A DNA stretch of 60,862 nt from Oscillospiraceae bacterium (GCA_009777515.1 WRLR01000010.1:1-60862); one strand, 5' to 3'; positions 23,884 to 32,677 are shown, numbered from the stretch's first letter. Notes: generated by a model from the sequence alone, not told the origin. Numbers and translations: made by a program.

Positions 23884-25172
23884 ATTGTTTTAATGAATGC
23901 TGCGATCCGTTCAACCGCGATCTTAATATTGTCCAGCGACGTGGCATATGAAAGGCGGATGTGCCCCTCGCCGAACTTTCCGAATGACGAACCTGACGAA
24001 GCGGCGACGCCCCCCTCCGTCAGCAGGCGGTCCGCAAACGCGTCGCTGCTAAGGCCAAAAGCCGAAATGTCGGGGAACGCGTAAAAGGCGCCTTTGGGCA
24101 GCGGGCATTTGACGCCGTCTATGCTGTTGAGAGCGCCGACCAAGTAGTCCCTACGCTCGCGGAACGCGGCTAGCATAGCGGACACGGATTCCTGCGGGCC
24201 GCCGAGGGCTTCGATTGCGGCTATTTGCGTAAAAGCAGGCGCACAGGAGAACGTATTAACCATCAATAGCTCCATCTGCGCGGCGAGCTCCGGGTGCATG
24301 ATGCCGTAGCCGAGCCGCCAGCCTGTCATCGCATATGTTTTGGACAGGCCGTCGAGGATGATCGTGCGATCCTTCATGCTGGGCGCCGCCGCGATGGACA
24401 TGACGCTTCCGATGCTCCCGCCGCTCCTGCCACTCCCGATACTCCCGCCGCTCCCGCCGCTCCCGCCTCCTACTATTCCTTCGCTGCCGTTCCCGCCGCC
24501 CTCATCACTCCCATTTGTTTTGGGATCGTCGTAAACCAAGCGGTCGTATATCTCGTCCGAGAGGACGAAAATGTCTGGGCGCTCGGCTAAAATCGCCGCC
24601 ATCGCCAAGATGTCCTCGCGCGGGCTGACGCCGCCCGTCGGGTTGGAGGGGTTGTTGATGATCACGAGCTTTGTTTTGCTAGAGATGCTTTTCTTAAATA
24701 TGTCGACGTCATAGCGGAAGCCCGTTTCCGCCCTCAGGGGGATGGGAACGGGCGTGCCGCCGGAAAATTTTATGCACGACTCGTATATCGGGAACGACGG
24801 GTTGGGGTATATGACCTCGTCGCCCTTTTCTACGAGCATCTGCATCGTGAAAAACATGACTGGCTTACCGCCCGGTACAACGACCACCCCGTCCGGCGAC
24901 GCGTCGACGCCTTTGTAGCGGGCCGCATAGTCAACTATGGCGCGGCGAGCCTCCGGGTAACCGGGCGTTGGCGTGTAGCCCGTGTGGCCGCCCTGCATGG
25001 CCCGGTGCGCGGCCTCGATAATGTGCGGCGGCGTGGGGAAGTCGGGCTGCCCGATCTCCATATGGATTATCGAGCGCCCCTGCGCCTCCAGCGCCCGCGC
25101 GCGCGCCAGCGTCCGGAACGCCGACTCGGTGTCCAGCAGCGACATTCTGGAACTAATATATTGTTCGAACAT
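23880..25172 (-). CDS. PLP-dependent aminotransferase, class I/II
   Basis: 430 residues; GAGG precedes ATG 25172. Fold-type I features: PGYPEARRAIVDY, NNPSNPTGG, SDEIYDRLVY (Asp206 and Tyr209 bind PLP), the Schiff-base lysine K278 in DGLSKTYAMTGWRLGYG, and a C-terminal Arg in GHIRLSYAT. It resembles aspartate or alanine-type aminotransferases using 2-oxoglutarate; substrate uncertain. Odd: residues 218-259 are a Gly/Ser-rich block (GGGNGSEG, GGGSGGSGGS, SGRSGGSIGS) where relatives have only a few residues between the DEIY strand and the lysine strand. It is the first gene of a coupled run with a two-component system, which is an unusual partnership. Confidence 0.9.
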   Translation of the reverse strand: MFEQYISSRMSLLDTESAFRTLARARALEAQGRSIIHMEIGQPDFPTPPHIIEAAHRAMQGGHTGYTPTPGYPEARRAIVDYAARYKGVDASPDGVVVVPGGKPVMFFTMQMLVEKGDEVIYPNPSFPIYESCIKFSGGTPVPIPLRAETGFRYDVDIFKKSISSKTKLVIINNPSNPTGGVSPREDILAMAAILAERPDIFVLSDEIYDRLVYDDPKTNGSDEGGGNGSEGIVGGGSGGSGGSIGSGRSGGSIGSVMSIAAAPSMKDRTIILDGLSKTYAMTGWRLGYGIMHPELAAQMELLMVNTFSCAPAFTQIAAIEALGGPQESVSAMLAAFRERRDYLVGALNSIDGVKCPLPKGAFYAFPDISAFGLSSDAFADRLLTEGGVAASSGSSFGKFGEGHIRLSYATSLDNIKIAVERIAAFIKTI

Positions 25173-25220
25173 GCGCTAAACCTCACTATCCCGGGGGATT
25201 TGAATCATAATGAAAATTGC

Positions 25221-25244
25221 CGGACGAACACTGTTCGTCCCTAC
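25221..25244. repeat. Dispersed hairpin element, GGACGAACA core
   Basis: GGACGAACA and TGTTCGTCC pair perfectly around one base, with outer flank CCTAC. Same family as 32595, 35850 and 35910. Confidence 0.75.
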
Positions 25245-25277
25245 GGGTGCGGCGCGGACATCGCGTCGGTGCGTAAG

Positions 25278-25476
25278 GTGCGGGCGGGACGCCCGCGTAC
25301 CCAGGGGCGGGGGCGTCGTTACGTCGTTCGAGCGCCGTTACGCCGTGCGGGCGGGACGCCCGCGTACCCAGGGCGGGGGCGCCGTTACGCTGTTCGGGCG
25401 CCGTTACGCCGTGCGGGCGGGACGCCCGCGTACCCAGGGGCGGGGGCGCCGTTACGTCGTTCGAGCGCCGTTACGC
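25278..25476 (-). repeat. 66-67-bp tandem repeat, three copies
   Basis: GTGCGGGCGGGACGCCCGCG starts at 25278, 25345 and 25411. Each copy continues with TACCCAGGG, GGCGCCGTTACG and GAGCGCCGTTACGCCGT or variants. On the minus strand the repeat begins at the stop of the ABC exporter gene (TAA at 25473-25471), whose last codons and stop (CGAACGGCGTAACGGC) recur downstream as CGAACGACGTAACGGC. The stretch 25173-25470 holds no gene. Confidence 0.85.
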
Positions 25477-27483
25477 CGTTCGGTCGCCTATGTCGTGGGC
25501 GGCGTCTGTGTCATCGCCGCTGAACTGGCTGTTGTACAGGTCGTAATAGAAGCCCTTTGCCGCCAGCAGCCCCTCATGGTTGCCCTTCTCCACAATCGTG
25601 CCGTTGTTCATCACGAGGATGATGTCGGCGTTCCGGATGGTGGAGAGCCTGTGCGCAATGACAAAACTGGTTCGCCCGCGCATCAAGTCGGCCATCGAGT
25701 TCTGTATGAGCACCTCCGTCCGCGTGTCGACGCTGGAGGTGGCCTCGTCGAGAATTAAGAACGACGGGTTGGCGAGGAACGCCCGCGCTATCGTAATAAG
25801 CTGCTTCTGCCCCTGCGAGATATTGGTCGCGTCCTCGTTGATGACCGTGCCGTAGCCGTCCTGCAGCGTGCGTATAAAATAATCCGAGCGAGCGGCGCTC
25901 GATGCAGTCACCACTTGCTCCTCCGTGGCGTCCTTCCTGCCGTACGTGATGTTTTCGCGGATGGTCCCGTTATACAGCCAGGTGTCCTGGAGCACCATGC
26001 CGAACATCGTGCGGAGCGCGCCTCGCGCCAACTGGCGTATATCCACGCCGTCTATCGTGATCTTCCCGGCGTTGACGTCGTAGAAGCGCATCAGCAAATT
26101 CACGAGCGTCGTCTTGCCCGCGCCCGTAGGGCCGACAATCGCCACTATCTGCCCCGGCTTCACGTCTATGTCCATGTCCTGCATGAGGATATTTTCCGGC
26201 GAGTAGCCGAACACCACATGCTCGAAGCGGATCGCGCCGTCCGGCCTGTCTATGACCATGGGCTCGGCCAGCTCCGGCTCCTCCTCTTCTTCCTCCAGCA
26301 CCGTGAATATGCGCTCGGAGGCGGCGAGCACGGACTGTATATGATCAATGATGTGGGACGCCTGCGCCAACGGCATATTGAACTGCCGTATGTACTGCAT
26401 GAACGCCGCGATGATTCCCAGGCTGACGGCGCCGCTTGTCATCAGGAACCCGCCGACGACGCACACCAGCACATATCCGAGGTTGCCGAGGAACATGACG
26501 AGCGGCCTAATCATGCCGGAGATGAACTGGGCGCGCTTGGAATACTGGTAATAGCGGTTGTTGATTTCCTCGAACTCCTCGATGGAGTCCTCCTCGTAGT
26601 TGAACAGCTTCACGATCCGCTGGCCGGCGTACATTTCCTCCACATGCCCGTTCAAGTCACCGAGCGAACGCGACTGACCGACAAAATAGCGCTGGGAGCG
26701 TGGCGCTATGACGTATATGACGAGTATATAGAGCGGGGTCACGCTCATTGCGATCAGCGTGAGCATGGGGTTGAGCCTGAGCATCATGACCAGTACGCCG
26801 AATAGCGTGATGGCGGACGTCAGTACCTGGGTGATGGTCATCTGCAGCATGCGCCCGACCGTGTCCACATCGTATACGACGCGGCTCAAAATCTCGCCGT
26901 GCGTCCTCCCGTCGAAATATTTGAGCGGGAGCCGCGACAACTTGCTCTCCAGATCGTAGCGGAACTTGTACACGACTTTTTGCGTGATGCTGGCCGATAT
27001 CCATTGCTGTGCAAGCCCAAACAGCGCGTTGGTCAGCGAAATGGACGTGAGCAGCAGCACCCACATGACAAGGTCCGCATGGTCCCTGATCCCCACCATG
27101 ACATTACTGAGGTTGTTGATGATCTGCGCCGTGATGGTGGGCGTCCAGATGGCAATAAAGGAGGTGAGCCCCGAGAAAAAGATAATGGACAAGAGCAGCC
27201 ATTTAAACGGCCACATATATTTTATGGTCAGGCGGAAGGTCTTTTTTATGTCTTTGACCTTGTCGGCGGGCATGCCGTGGCCGCCAAAATGCATACCGCC
27301 GCCCATTCCGCCGCCGCCACCTCCGCCGCCGCCGCGCCCGAACATCATGGGGCCGCCGCCCCCGCCGCCGCCGCCGCCCCTGCGGGCTGTCGACCGGCTT
27401 TTGAATTCGTCCATCACATATTTTTGCTTGGGTATATCGTCAAACAAATCGTCTTTTCTGGTTTTTGTTTTGTCCCGGCTCAT
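25471..27483 (-). CDS. Multidrug-type ABC exporter half-transporter (MdlB-like), second of pair
   Basis: 670 residues. Six-span exporter domain (about residues 90-370), then an ATPase domain: Walker A VGPTGAGKTT, signature ISQGQKQL, Walker B FLILDEATSSVD and H-loop IAHRLS. It pairs with the product of 27556 as a heterodimer, a common layout behind a marR gene. The substrate is unknown (drugs, lipids or peptides). Odd: residues 36-70 are nearly pure glycine in blocks of nine or so, interrupted by PMMFGR, MGGGM and HFGGHG, in the cytoplasmic N-terminal tail. The C-terminus DIGDRTA lies in a tandem repeat. Start ATG 27483 has GGGGAG about 12 bases upstream. Confidence 0.93.
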   Translation of the reverse strand: MSRDKTKTRKDDLFDDIPKQKYVMDEFKSRSTARRGGGGGGGGGPMMFGRGGGGGGGGGMGGGMHFGGHGMPADKVKDIKKTFRLTIKYMWPFKWLLLSIIFFSGLTSFIAIWTPTITAQIINNLSNVMVGIRDHADLVMWVLLLTSISLTNALFGLAQQWISASITQKVVYKFRYDLESKLSRLPLKYFDGRTHGEILSRVVYDVDTVGRMLQMTITQVLTSAITLFGVLVMMLRLNPMLTLIAMSVTPLYILVIYVIAPRSQRYFVGQSRSLGDLNGHVEEMYAGQRIVKLFNYEEDSIEEFEEINNRYYQYSKRAQFISGMIRPLVMFLGNLGYVLVCVVGGFLMTSGAVSLGIIAAFMQYIRQFNMPLAQASHIIDHIQSVLAASERIFTVLEEEEEEPELAEPMVIDRPDGAIRFEHVVFGYSPENILMQDMDIDVKPGQIVAIVGPTGAGKTTLVNLLMRFYDVNAGKITIDGVDIRQLARGALRTMFGMVLQDTWLYNGTIRENITYGRKDATEEQVVTASSAARSDYFIRTLQDGYGTVINEDATNISQGQKQLITIARAFLANPSFLILDEATSSVDTRTEVLIQNSMADLMRGRTSFVIAHRLSTIRNADIILVMNNGTIVEKGNHEGLLAAKGFYYDLYNSQFSGDDTDAAHDIGDRTA

Positions 27484-27528
27484 AGTTTTGGTTTGCTCCC
27501 CTTGGTTGGTTTTTGTTTGATACGTTCT

Positions 27529-27568
27529 TTTATGCGATTTTCTTATGCGATTTTCTTATGCGATTTCT
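27529..27568 (-). repeat. 13-bp tandem repeat copying a gene end, three copies
   Basis: On the minus strand GAAATCGCATAA is followed by two copies of GAAAATCGCATAA (TATGCGA marks at 27557, 27544 and 27531). The first copy is the last codons and stop of the exporter gene ending at 27556. Confidence 0.9.
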
Positions 27569-29286
27569 TCTTCTTTCAATTGCGAGTATACGATTTCGCG
27601 GTACACGTCGCAAGACTGCATGAGCGACGCGTGCTTGCCTTGGCCGACGCATTTACCCTCGTCCAGCACGATGATGTTGTCGGCGTCCATTATAGTCGAG
27701 ACGCGCTGCGCCACGATGATGACGGAGGCATTCGCCGTCACGCCTTTGAGCGCCGCACGCAACGCAGCGTCCGTCTTGAAGTCCACCGCAGAGAAGCTGT
27801 CGTCGAATATGTATACCTCCGGGTCCCTGGCGATTGCGCGCGCTATGGATATGCGCTGCTTTTGGCCGCCGGAGAGGTTGGTTGCGTCCTGTGAGACAAA
27901 GGAATCGTAGCCCTCGGCCATCGTTTCTATGAAATCCGCCGCCTGTGCGACTTTTGCCGCGCCCTTTATCTCGTCTAATGACGCGTCGGACTTGCCAAAG
28001 CGGATGTTGTTTTCAACGCTGCCCGTGAAGAGCTGCGCCTTTTGCGTCACGAACCCTATCCGGCTGCGCAAGTCGCGCTGCGCCATCTGTGTGATGTCGA
28101 TGTGGTCGATGAGTATCCTGCCGCCCTGGATGTCGTACAGGCGCGGTATCAGCGATACGATGGTCGACTTGCCCGAGCCAGTCCCGCCAATGACGGCAGT
28201 GGTCTCGCCGGGGCGGGCCGTGAATGAAATGTTGTCCAGTACAGGCTTTTCCGCGCCGGGGTATTGGAACGTGACGTTATCGAACCTTACCTCGCCGCGA
28301 ATGCCGGACGGCGGGGAGATGGGGTTTTCGGGGTCGGCGACGGTCGGCTTCGTGTCCAGTATCTGGTTGAGGCGTTTTGAAGATATCAGGGCGCTGGGGA
28401 TCATGTTGAACACCATTTGTAAGCCCATGACCGAGCCGAGTATCTGCATTACATACTGCGAAAACGCCATGATGTCGCCCGCGCTCATCGCGCCCGCTTC
28501 GATGCGGAACTGCCCGAACCAGTAGACAGAGATGGTCGCGCCGCTCATCACGGCGGTCGTCAGCGGGTTCACCAGCGCCATGCGGCGGCGCGCCTTCTTG
28601 AACGCGTCCGTGTATGCGAGGTTTGTCTCGTTGAAGCGCTCGCGTTCCATGTCGATGGTGTTGAACGCGCGTATGACGCGCACGCCGGACAGTATCTCGC
28701 GCAGCACCCGGCTCACGCTGTCCAGCTTGTCTCGCATGGTCTCGAACAGCGGGCGCACCCAGTTGATGTTCAGATAGACGATGAGGAGCAGGAGGGGCAT
28801 GGCGAAGATGATGATTACCGCCAGCCGCGTGTCCATCGACAGCGCCATCACTATGCCGCCTATCATGTGCATCGGCACGCTGATGACCGCGCTGAGGCCC
28901 ATCTGCACGACCATCTGCATCTCCCGGACGTCGCTGGACGTCCGCGTGATAAGCGATGCGGTGCCGTATTCGTCCGTCTGCTGCAGCGACAGGTATGTGA
29001 TTTTCCGAAACGCTTCGGAACGCAGGTCGCGCCCGAACCCCATCGACGAGAGGGCCGAGAGGTAGTTGACGATGATCTGGAATACGACGGCGAACAGCGA
29101 CACGCCCAGCATTTGCAACCCGACGCGCAGTATGAAATCATTGTCGCCCTTGTTTATGCCTTCGTTGACCAGGTTGGCCATCAGCCTCGGCAGCATCAGA
29201 TCGCACATCGCGATGACGAACAGTAGCCCAGCGACGAACGACATAGGCGCCAGGTACCGCTTGGCTTTGGCAAGGAGCTTAATCAA
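27556..29286 (-). CDS. Multidrug-type ABC exporter half-transporter (MdlB-like), first of pair
   Basis: 576 residues. The start is a TTG at 29286 (MIKLLAKAKRYL) behind AAGGATG; no in-frame ATG is near. Six membrane spans occupy residues 15-300, then Walker A IGGTGSGKST, signature LSGGQKQR, Walker B YIFDDSFSAVD (Asp-Asp in place of Asp-Glu, as in the degenerate half of heterodimeric exporters) and VAQRVS in place of the usual H-loop HR. The change of catalytic Glu to Asp and His to Gln suggests this is the non-hydrolysing half and the 25471 product the active half. It stands between marR and its partner. Confidence 0.93.
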   Translation of the reverse strand: MIKLLAKAKRYLAPMSFVAGLLFVIAMCDLMLPRLMANLVNEGINKGDNDFILRVGLQMLGVSLFAVVFQIIVNYLSALSSMGFGRDLRSEAFRKITYLSLQQTDEYGTASLITRTSSDVREMQMVVQMGLSAVISVPMHMIGGIVMALSMDTRLAVIIIFAMPLLLLIVYLNINWVRPLFETMRDKLDSVSRVLREILSGVRVIRAFNTIDMERERFNETNLAYTDAFKKARRRMALVNPLTTAVMSGATISVYWFGQFRIEAGAMSAGDIMAFSQYVMQILGSVMGLQMVFNMIPSALISSKRLNQILDTKPTVADPENPISPPSGIRGEVRFDNVTFQYPGAEKPVLDNISFTARPGETTAVIGGTGSGKSTIVSLIPRLYDIQGGRILIDHIDITQMAQRDLRSRIGFVTQKAQLFTGSVENNIRFGKSDASLDEIKGAAKVAQAADFIETMAEGYDSFVSQDATNLSGGQKQRISIARAIARDPEVYIFDDSFSAVDFKTDAALRAALKGVTANASVIIVAQRVSTIMDADNIIVLDEGKCVGQGKHASLMQSCDVYREIVYSQLKEEEIA

Positions 29287-29310
29287 ACAATCACATCCTT
29301 AGTCTTTGAT

Positions 29311-29421
29311 GATTTACATTATTCTATTTATGAATAACATTATTTATTGATGAATTACATTATTCTATTGATGATTTACATTAACTATTTATGAATTTCA
29401 TTATTTTTGATGATTTACATT
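29311..29421 (-). repeat. 20-21-bp helical-period tandem repeat, six copies
   Basis: GAtTTACATT-type marks start at 29311, 29332, 29352, 29373, 29393 and 29412, spacings 21, 20, 21, 20 and 19. Each is AT-rich with TGATGATTTACATTATTCTA as the ideal. The 29412 copy contains the last codon (ATG) and stop (TAA) of marR; the array fills the gap to the exporter gene. It is both a gene-end echo and, by its two-turn spacing, a possible protein-binding array. Confidence 0.88.
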
Positions 29422-29888
29422 GTCTCGTTTTCGCGCAACGCTTTCATTTTGTTGAAGAACTCGTGCGCCTGCATGAGCAGCTTGATCATCTCTTCGGACG
29501 CATCCTGCCCGATATAGTCGATGAATTCGTTAAAATCCGCCTCAAGCCGCACTAAATGGGACTTCAGCGCCCCGTCCCCTTTTTCCGTGAGCGAAATGCC
29601 GACGCTGCGCTTGTCTTCTTTTGACTGTGTCCGCAGCACATAGCCTTGATCTTCCAGGTTGTTCAAATGCTGGGTCACGGTTGGCGAGGACACCCGCAGC
29701 ATCATGCTGATGTCCGATACGCGCGGGACGTTGTCGCGGCGGTTGGCCCTGGCGATGTTTTCCAATATGTCCGTCTCTACCTGGGAGAGGCCGCTCGCCG
29801 GCGCGTTGTGCCACCGCGTTCGGTTGAACTTCATAAATGCCTTTATCAGGCGCGCGGAGAGGCTTTCGCTTATTTGTTGATCCATCAT
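29415..29888 (-). CDS. MarR family transcriptional regulator
   Basis: 157 residues (MMDQQISESL). The winged helix is plain: RVSDISMMLRVSSPTVTQHL is the recognition region, LEDQGYVLRTQSKEDKRSVGISLT the wing with the conserved DKR-type basic loop. MarR proteins are dimeric repressors released by small ligands. As first gene before two exporter half-transporters on the same strand, it most likely controls their expression and its own. A GGGG site lies just upstream of the start. The gene is followed by the 20-21-bp array. Confidence 0.92.
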   Translation of the reverse strand: MMDQQISESLSARLIKAFMKFNRTRWHNAPASGLSQVETDILENIARANRRDNVPRVSDISMMLRVSSPTVTQHLNNLEDQGYVLRTQSKEDKRSVGISLTEKGDGALKSHLVRLEADFNEFIDYIGQDASEEMIKLLMQAHEFFNKMKALRENETM

Positions 29889-29917
29889 TTATACCCCATA
29901 CTATCCGCCGTGCACTT

Positions 29918-30001
29918 GCCGTTGGGCGCTTGCCGTTGGGCGTTCGCCGCCGGGTGTTTGCCGTTGGGTGTTCGCCGCCTGGCGCTTGCTTCCGGATAGC
30001 T
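29918..30001. repeat. 14-bp tandem repeat, six copies
   Basis: Units close to GCCGTTGGGCGCTT start at 29918, 29932, 29946, 29960, 29974 and 29988, exactly 14 bases apart, just upstream of marR. The rest of the gap to 30442 holds no gene; 30001-30180 is AT-rich. Confidence 0.88.
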
Positions 30002-30198
30002 GCTATACGAGCGAACCGTAGTTAACATAATATGTATAATATGCATAATAATAAGGCGACTAATTATTTAGCCAACCTAATTATATGCCTATATATAATA
30101 ATCCCAAATGGCGTAATTGTCAACTGCTTACAAAATAATCGCTTTGCACATTAATGGTGTATTAACAGTTCACACCTAGCAGTTTGCTGTCTATTAGC

Positions 30199-30227
30199 CG
30201 TAGGGCGCGACGCCCTCGGCGCGCCGT
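30199..30227. repeat. Dispersed hairpin element, GGGCGCGACG core
   Basis: CGTAGGGCGCGACGCCC then TCGGCGCGCC: an imperfect palindrome with the family GTAGGG flank. A CG-rich palindromic tract (GAGGGCGCGGCGCCCCC) follows at about 30269-30285. Confidence 0.55.
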
Positions 30228-30379
30228 GGCCGTTGCTCCAGGGCATCGATCCTAAGCAGGTGCGGTGCGAGGGCGCGGCGCCCCCTCCGCGCCCTCTCCG
30301 AAACTTCTCCGCACCTCCGCTGTACCTTTCTTACACCTACTGCCCCGCATCGCCCCGCACACACCGCCCCGCTGTGTAC

Positions 30380-30455
30380 GTCGCGACTTGCTTCGACGAT
30401 ACAATTATTTATTATCCGTCGCGACTTACGTCGACGATACGTTTATTGTCCGCCG
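30380..30455 (-). repeat. 38-bp tandem repeat copying a gene end, two copies
   Basis: GTCGCGACTT starts at 30380 and 30418. Both copies continue with CGTCGACGATAC or CTTCGACGATAC and TTTATT. The copy at 30418 includes the TAA (30443-30445 on the plus strand as TTA) of the binding-protein gene. Confidence 0.8.
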
Positions 30456-32320
30456 CGCGCCTCGTTGATAGCGTCGACGTATTCCATGGTGATCCCCATG
30501 TCATACTCCGTGAGCTCCGCCAATCCAAAATCGGGCAGCTTTGCCAGCACCTCGTCCCAGATGTTTTGGAACTCGGCGTCGGTCTCCGCGTAAATCATGC
30601 GCCAACCGGCTGGCTGGAACTGTTCCTTGATTTGCGCCCGGGTGGTCTGTATGACCGAAGGCTGGGCCGGCTCCTGGTAGGACGATGACGGGGTGGAGAT
30701 CATCTGGCCAATCGCCTGGTAGAAATCCATCGGGCTATCGTAGCCGTATTTGTTCTTCCAATGGGTGTTGAATTCGTTGGCGTTTTGCTCGATGGTGGAC
30801 TCCCATAGGCTGGAGTTGGCCGGCGCCCCGTTCAGCAGCTCGTTCGGGCTATCGTTCTGATGGAATGCCCAGTTCTGCTTGCATGTGCCGTCGTTCCATG
30901 TGCCGCCGCCCATATGCGCGGGCGCCTGTTTGTCCGGGTTGGGGTCCCTGGCGAAGTCCGTGCGCACGGGCTTGCCATCCACCATCTCATATGTGACTCC
31001 CTCGACCAGGCCGGCGTGAACCAACATGCCTTCGGGGGACGCCTGCCACTCATACCACTCCATGATGCGCTCGGGGTACTTCGCGTCGGCGCCGATGGCG
31101 AACCCGGTGCTCTCCCCGCCGTAGGGGTTGTAGCTCGGGCTATTGATGACCATTCCCGTGATGGGCACGGGAGCATAGGGGGCGCGTACGGACAGGTCGA
31201 TTGCGCTGAATATTGAGCTGGCCAAATAACTCCACCAACCGAATGCGATCCGCTGCTCGGTGGAAAACTTTTGGGCGATGTTGTCCCAGTTCTGCGTCGC
31301 GGAATCGGGGTCAAGCAGACCCTGCCTGTACAGTTTGTTGAGGCGCTTTAAATGGAAATAATACAATCCGTCCGGCTCGGTAAGGTTTAAAAATGTGTTC
31401 TCGTTCACGTTCACCCATATGTAGCTGGGGTAAAATAGCGGGTAATAGCCTTCAAAGAACAGCATTTCACGCGCGCCCCGGACCGACTCGCCGTCCCAGT
31501 CGGGGAACAGCGACTGCGCGTACGTCTTCTCGCCGGTAGTTCCGACAGGGTGCGCCTCCACCATTTGCTTTAGCACCTCGTCAAAGCCGTCCCAGCCGAC
31601 GATTTCCGGCTCCCCGATATCAATGTACCAGTCGTAACGGATATACGGCGCGGCCGACGGGTTCATCAAGCTGCCCGGTTTGTCGATGGGGTACGAGGAT
31701 ATGCGCCCCGGGATGCCCCACACCCGTCCATCCGGGAAGGATTTTGCGAACGCTTCGTATGCCAGGCTCAACTTCTGCAGATTGGGCGAGTCGGCCAGCA
31801 TATCCGTCATGTCATATAACAAACCGGTGGACTGGCAGTCCACAATCCTGTCCCTGGTGATAATAATGGAGTCGCCAAGGTTCCCCGCCGCCGAACGCGT
31901 CTGATACAGCATGTCGCCCGAGCCGGCGACATTCGGTGCGATGATGTTGACTTCGATGTTAAATTTCTCCTTTATCATTTGGCCGTACCAACCGGCCTGC
32001 ATGCCCATGTAGTTGGCATATGTGTTGAACTGCTCGATATGGTACAGCTCCCTTTCTTCTTCGAGCGGCGCATCGGCAGCCGCCGCAGTGGCCGCAGTCG
32101 TGGTCGTGGCGGCGGCAGTCGTTGTCGCATCGGCGGCGGCGGCTGTTGTGACTGCAGCCGCTTGGGTGGTCGCGGCTTGCGTCTGCTCCTGGGCGGCAGC
32201 CGTTGTCGTTGCGCTGCCCCCTCCCCCGCCGCCGCACGCGACGAGCGCGGATAGCATCGCCAGGGCAAGCACCAGCGCCAGAGCAGCTTTCGGTAACTGT
32301 TTAGTCCTCAGCATCAGCAT
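30443..32320 (-). CDS. Extracellular solute-binding lipoprotein, family 1 type
   Basis: 625 residues from ATG 32320 (AAGGAGG four bases upstream; the next ATG, 32314, has ten). The signal peptide ends in LSALVAC-GGGGGG, a lipobox. An Ala/Thr linker (ATTTAAA-like, about residues 36-85) leads to the binding domain (EEERELYHIEQFNTYANYMG onward, with many Trp/Tyr, e.g. YAFRWYDWY-like patches such as IRYDWYIDIGEPEIVGWDG). It probably binds an oligosaccharide. No permease genes adjoin it: the next genes are a GH13 enzyme (divergent) and marR. It may therefore feed one of the LplB/LplC pairs elsewhere in the window or beyond. Confidence 0.88.
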   Translation of the reverse strand: MLMLRTKQLPKAALALVLALAMLSALVACGGGGGGSATTTAAAQEQTQAATTQAAAVTTAAAADATTTAAATTTTAATAAAADAPLEEERELYHIEQFNTYANYMGMQAGWYGQMIKEKFNIEVNIIAPNVAGSGDMLYQTRSAAGNLGDSIIITRDRIVDCQSTGLLYDMTDMLADSPNLQKLSLAYEAFAKSFPDGRVWGIPGRISSYPIDKPGSLMNPSAAPYIRYDWYIDIGEPEIVGWDGFDEVLKQMVEAHPVGTTGEKTYAQSLFPDWDGESVRGAREMLFFEGYYPLFYPSYIWVNVNENTFLNLTEPDGLYYFHLKRLNKLYRQGLLDPDSATQNWDNIAQKFSTEQRIAFGWWSYLASSIFSAIDLSVRAPYAPVPITGMVINSPSYNPYGGESTGFAIGADAKYPERIMEWYEWQASPEGMLVHAGLVEGVTYEMVDGKPVRTDFARDPNPDKQAPAHMGGGTWNDGTCKQNWAFHQNDSPNELLNGAPANSSLWESTIEQNANEFNTHWKNKYGYDSPMDFYQAIGQMISTPSSSYQEPAQPSVIQTTRAQIKEQFQPAGWRMIYAETDAEFQNIWDEVLAKLPDFGLAELTEYDMGITMEYVDAINEARGGQ

Positions 32321-32594
32321 AGATCCTCCTTATAGATTTGTTTGTGTTTTGAATTTTACGGATGAGGTTGTGATGTATACATCAGCGCAATTATATGATT
32401 GCTTACCTATACATGTCAAATTTAAGCCATGATAAGGTTTATATGTATACTAAATGTATATATGATATATTAATTGATATATGAGCTATAGGTTTATGGG
32501 ATGTAAGCGCTATATGTGATATTATTTGTGATATTATTTATATGCGTTAAAGCAATTATTTATATGTGTTAAAGCATACGATAAAACAATTTTA
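32321..32594. other. Gene-free AT-rich promoter region with short repeats
   Basis: No gene seen. TGTGATATTATT occurs twice in tandem (about 32513-32537) and TTATATGYGTTAAAGCA twice (about 32538-32576). It is likely the promoter region of the minus-strand binding protein, but no single promoter is convincing. Confidence 0.5.
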
Positions 32595-32614
32595 GGGGCG
32601 AACACTGTTCGCCC
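32595..32614. repeat. Dispersed hairpin element, GGGCGAACA core
   Basis: GGGCGAACA and TGTTCGCCC pair perfectly around one base. The same core is at 35850 and a GGAC version is at 25221. Confidence 0.78.
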
Positions 32615-32677
32615 GCGTTCGCCACCGACGTTTCGCCCCCGGAGCGTCGCAACTCGATGTACCGCACCCGGCGCGAT

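Noticed and set aside
26899..27894. 331-codon plus-strand frame across two exporter genes
   Set aside because: It crosses the junction of two well-supported minus-strand genes and has no family features.
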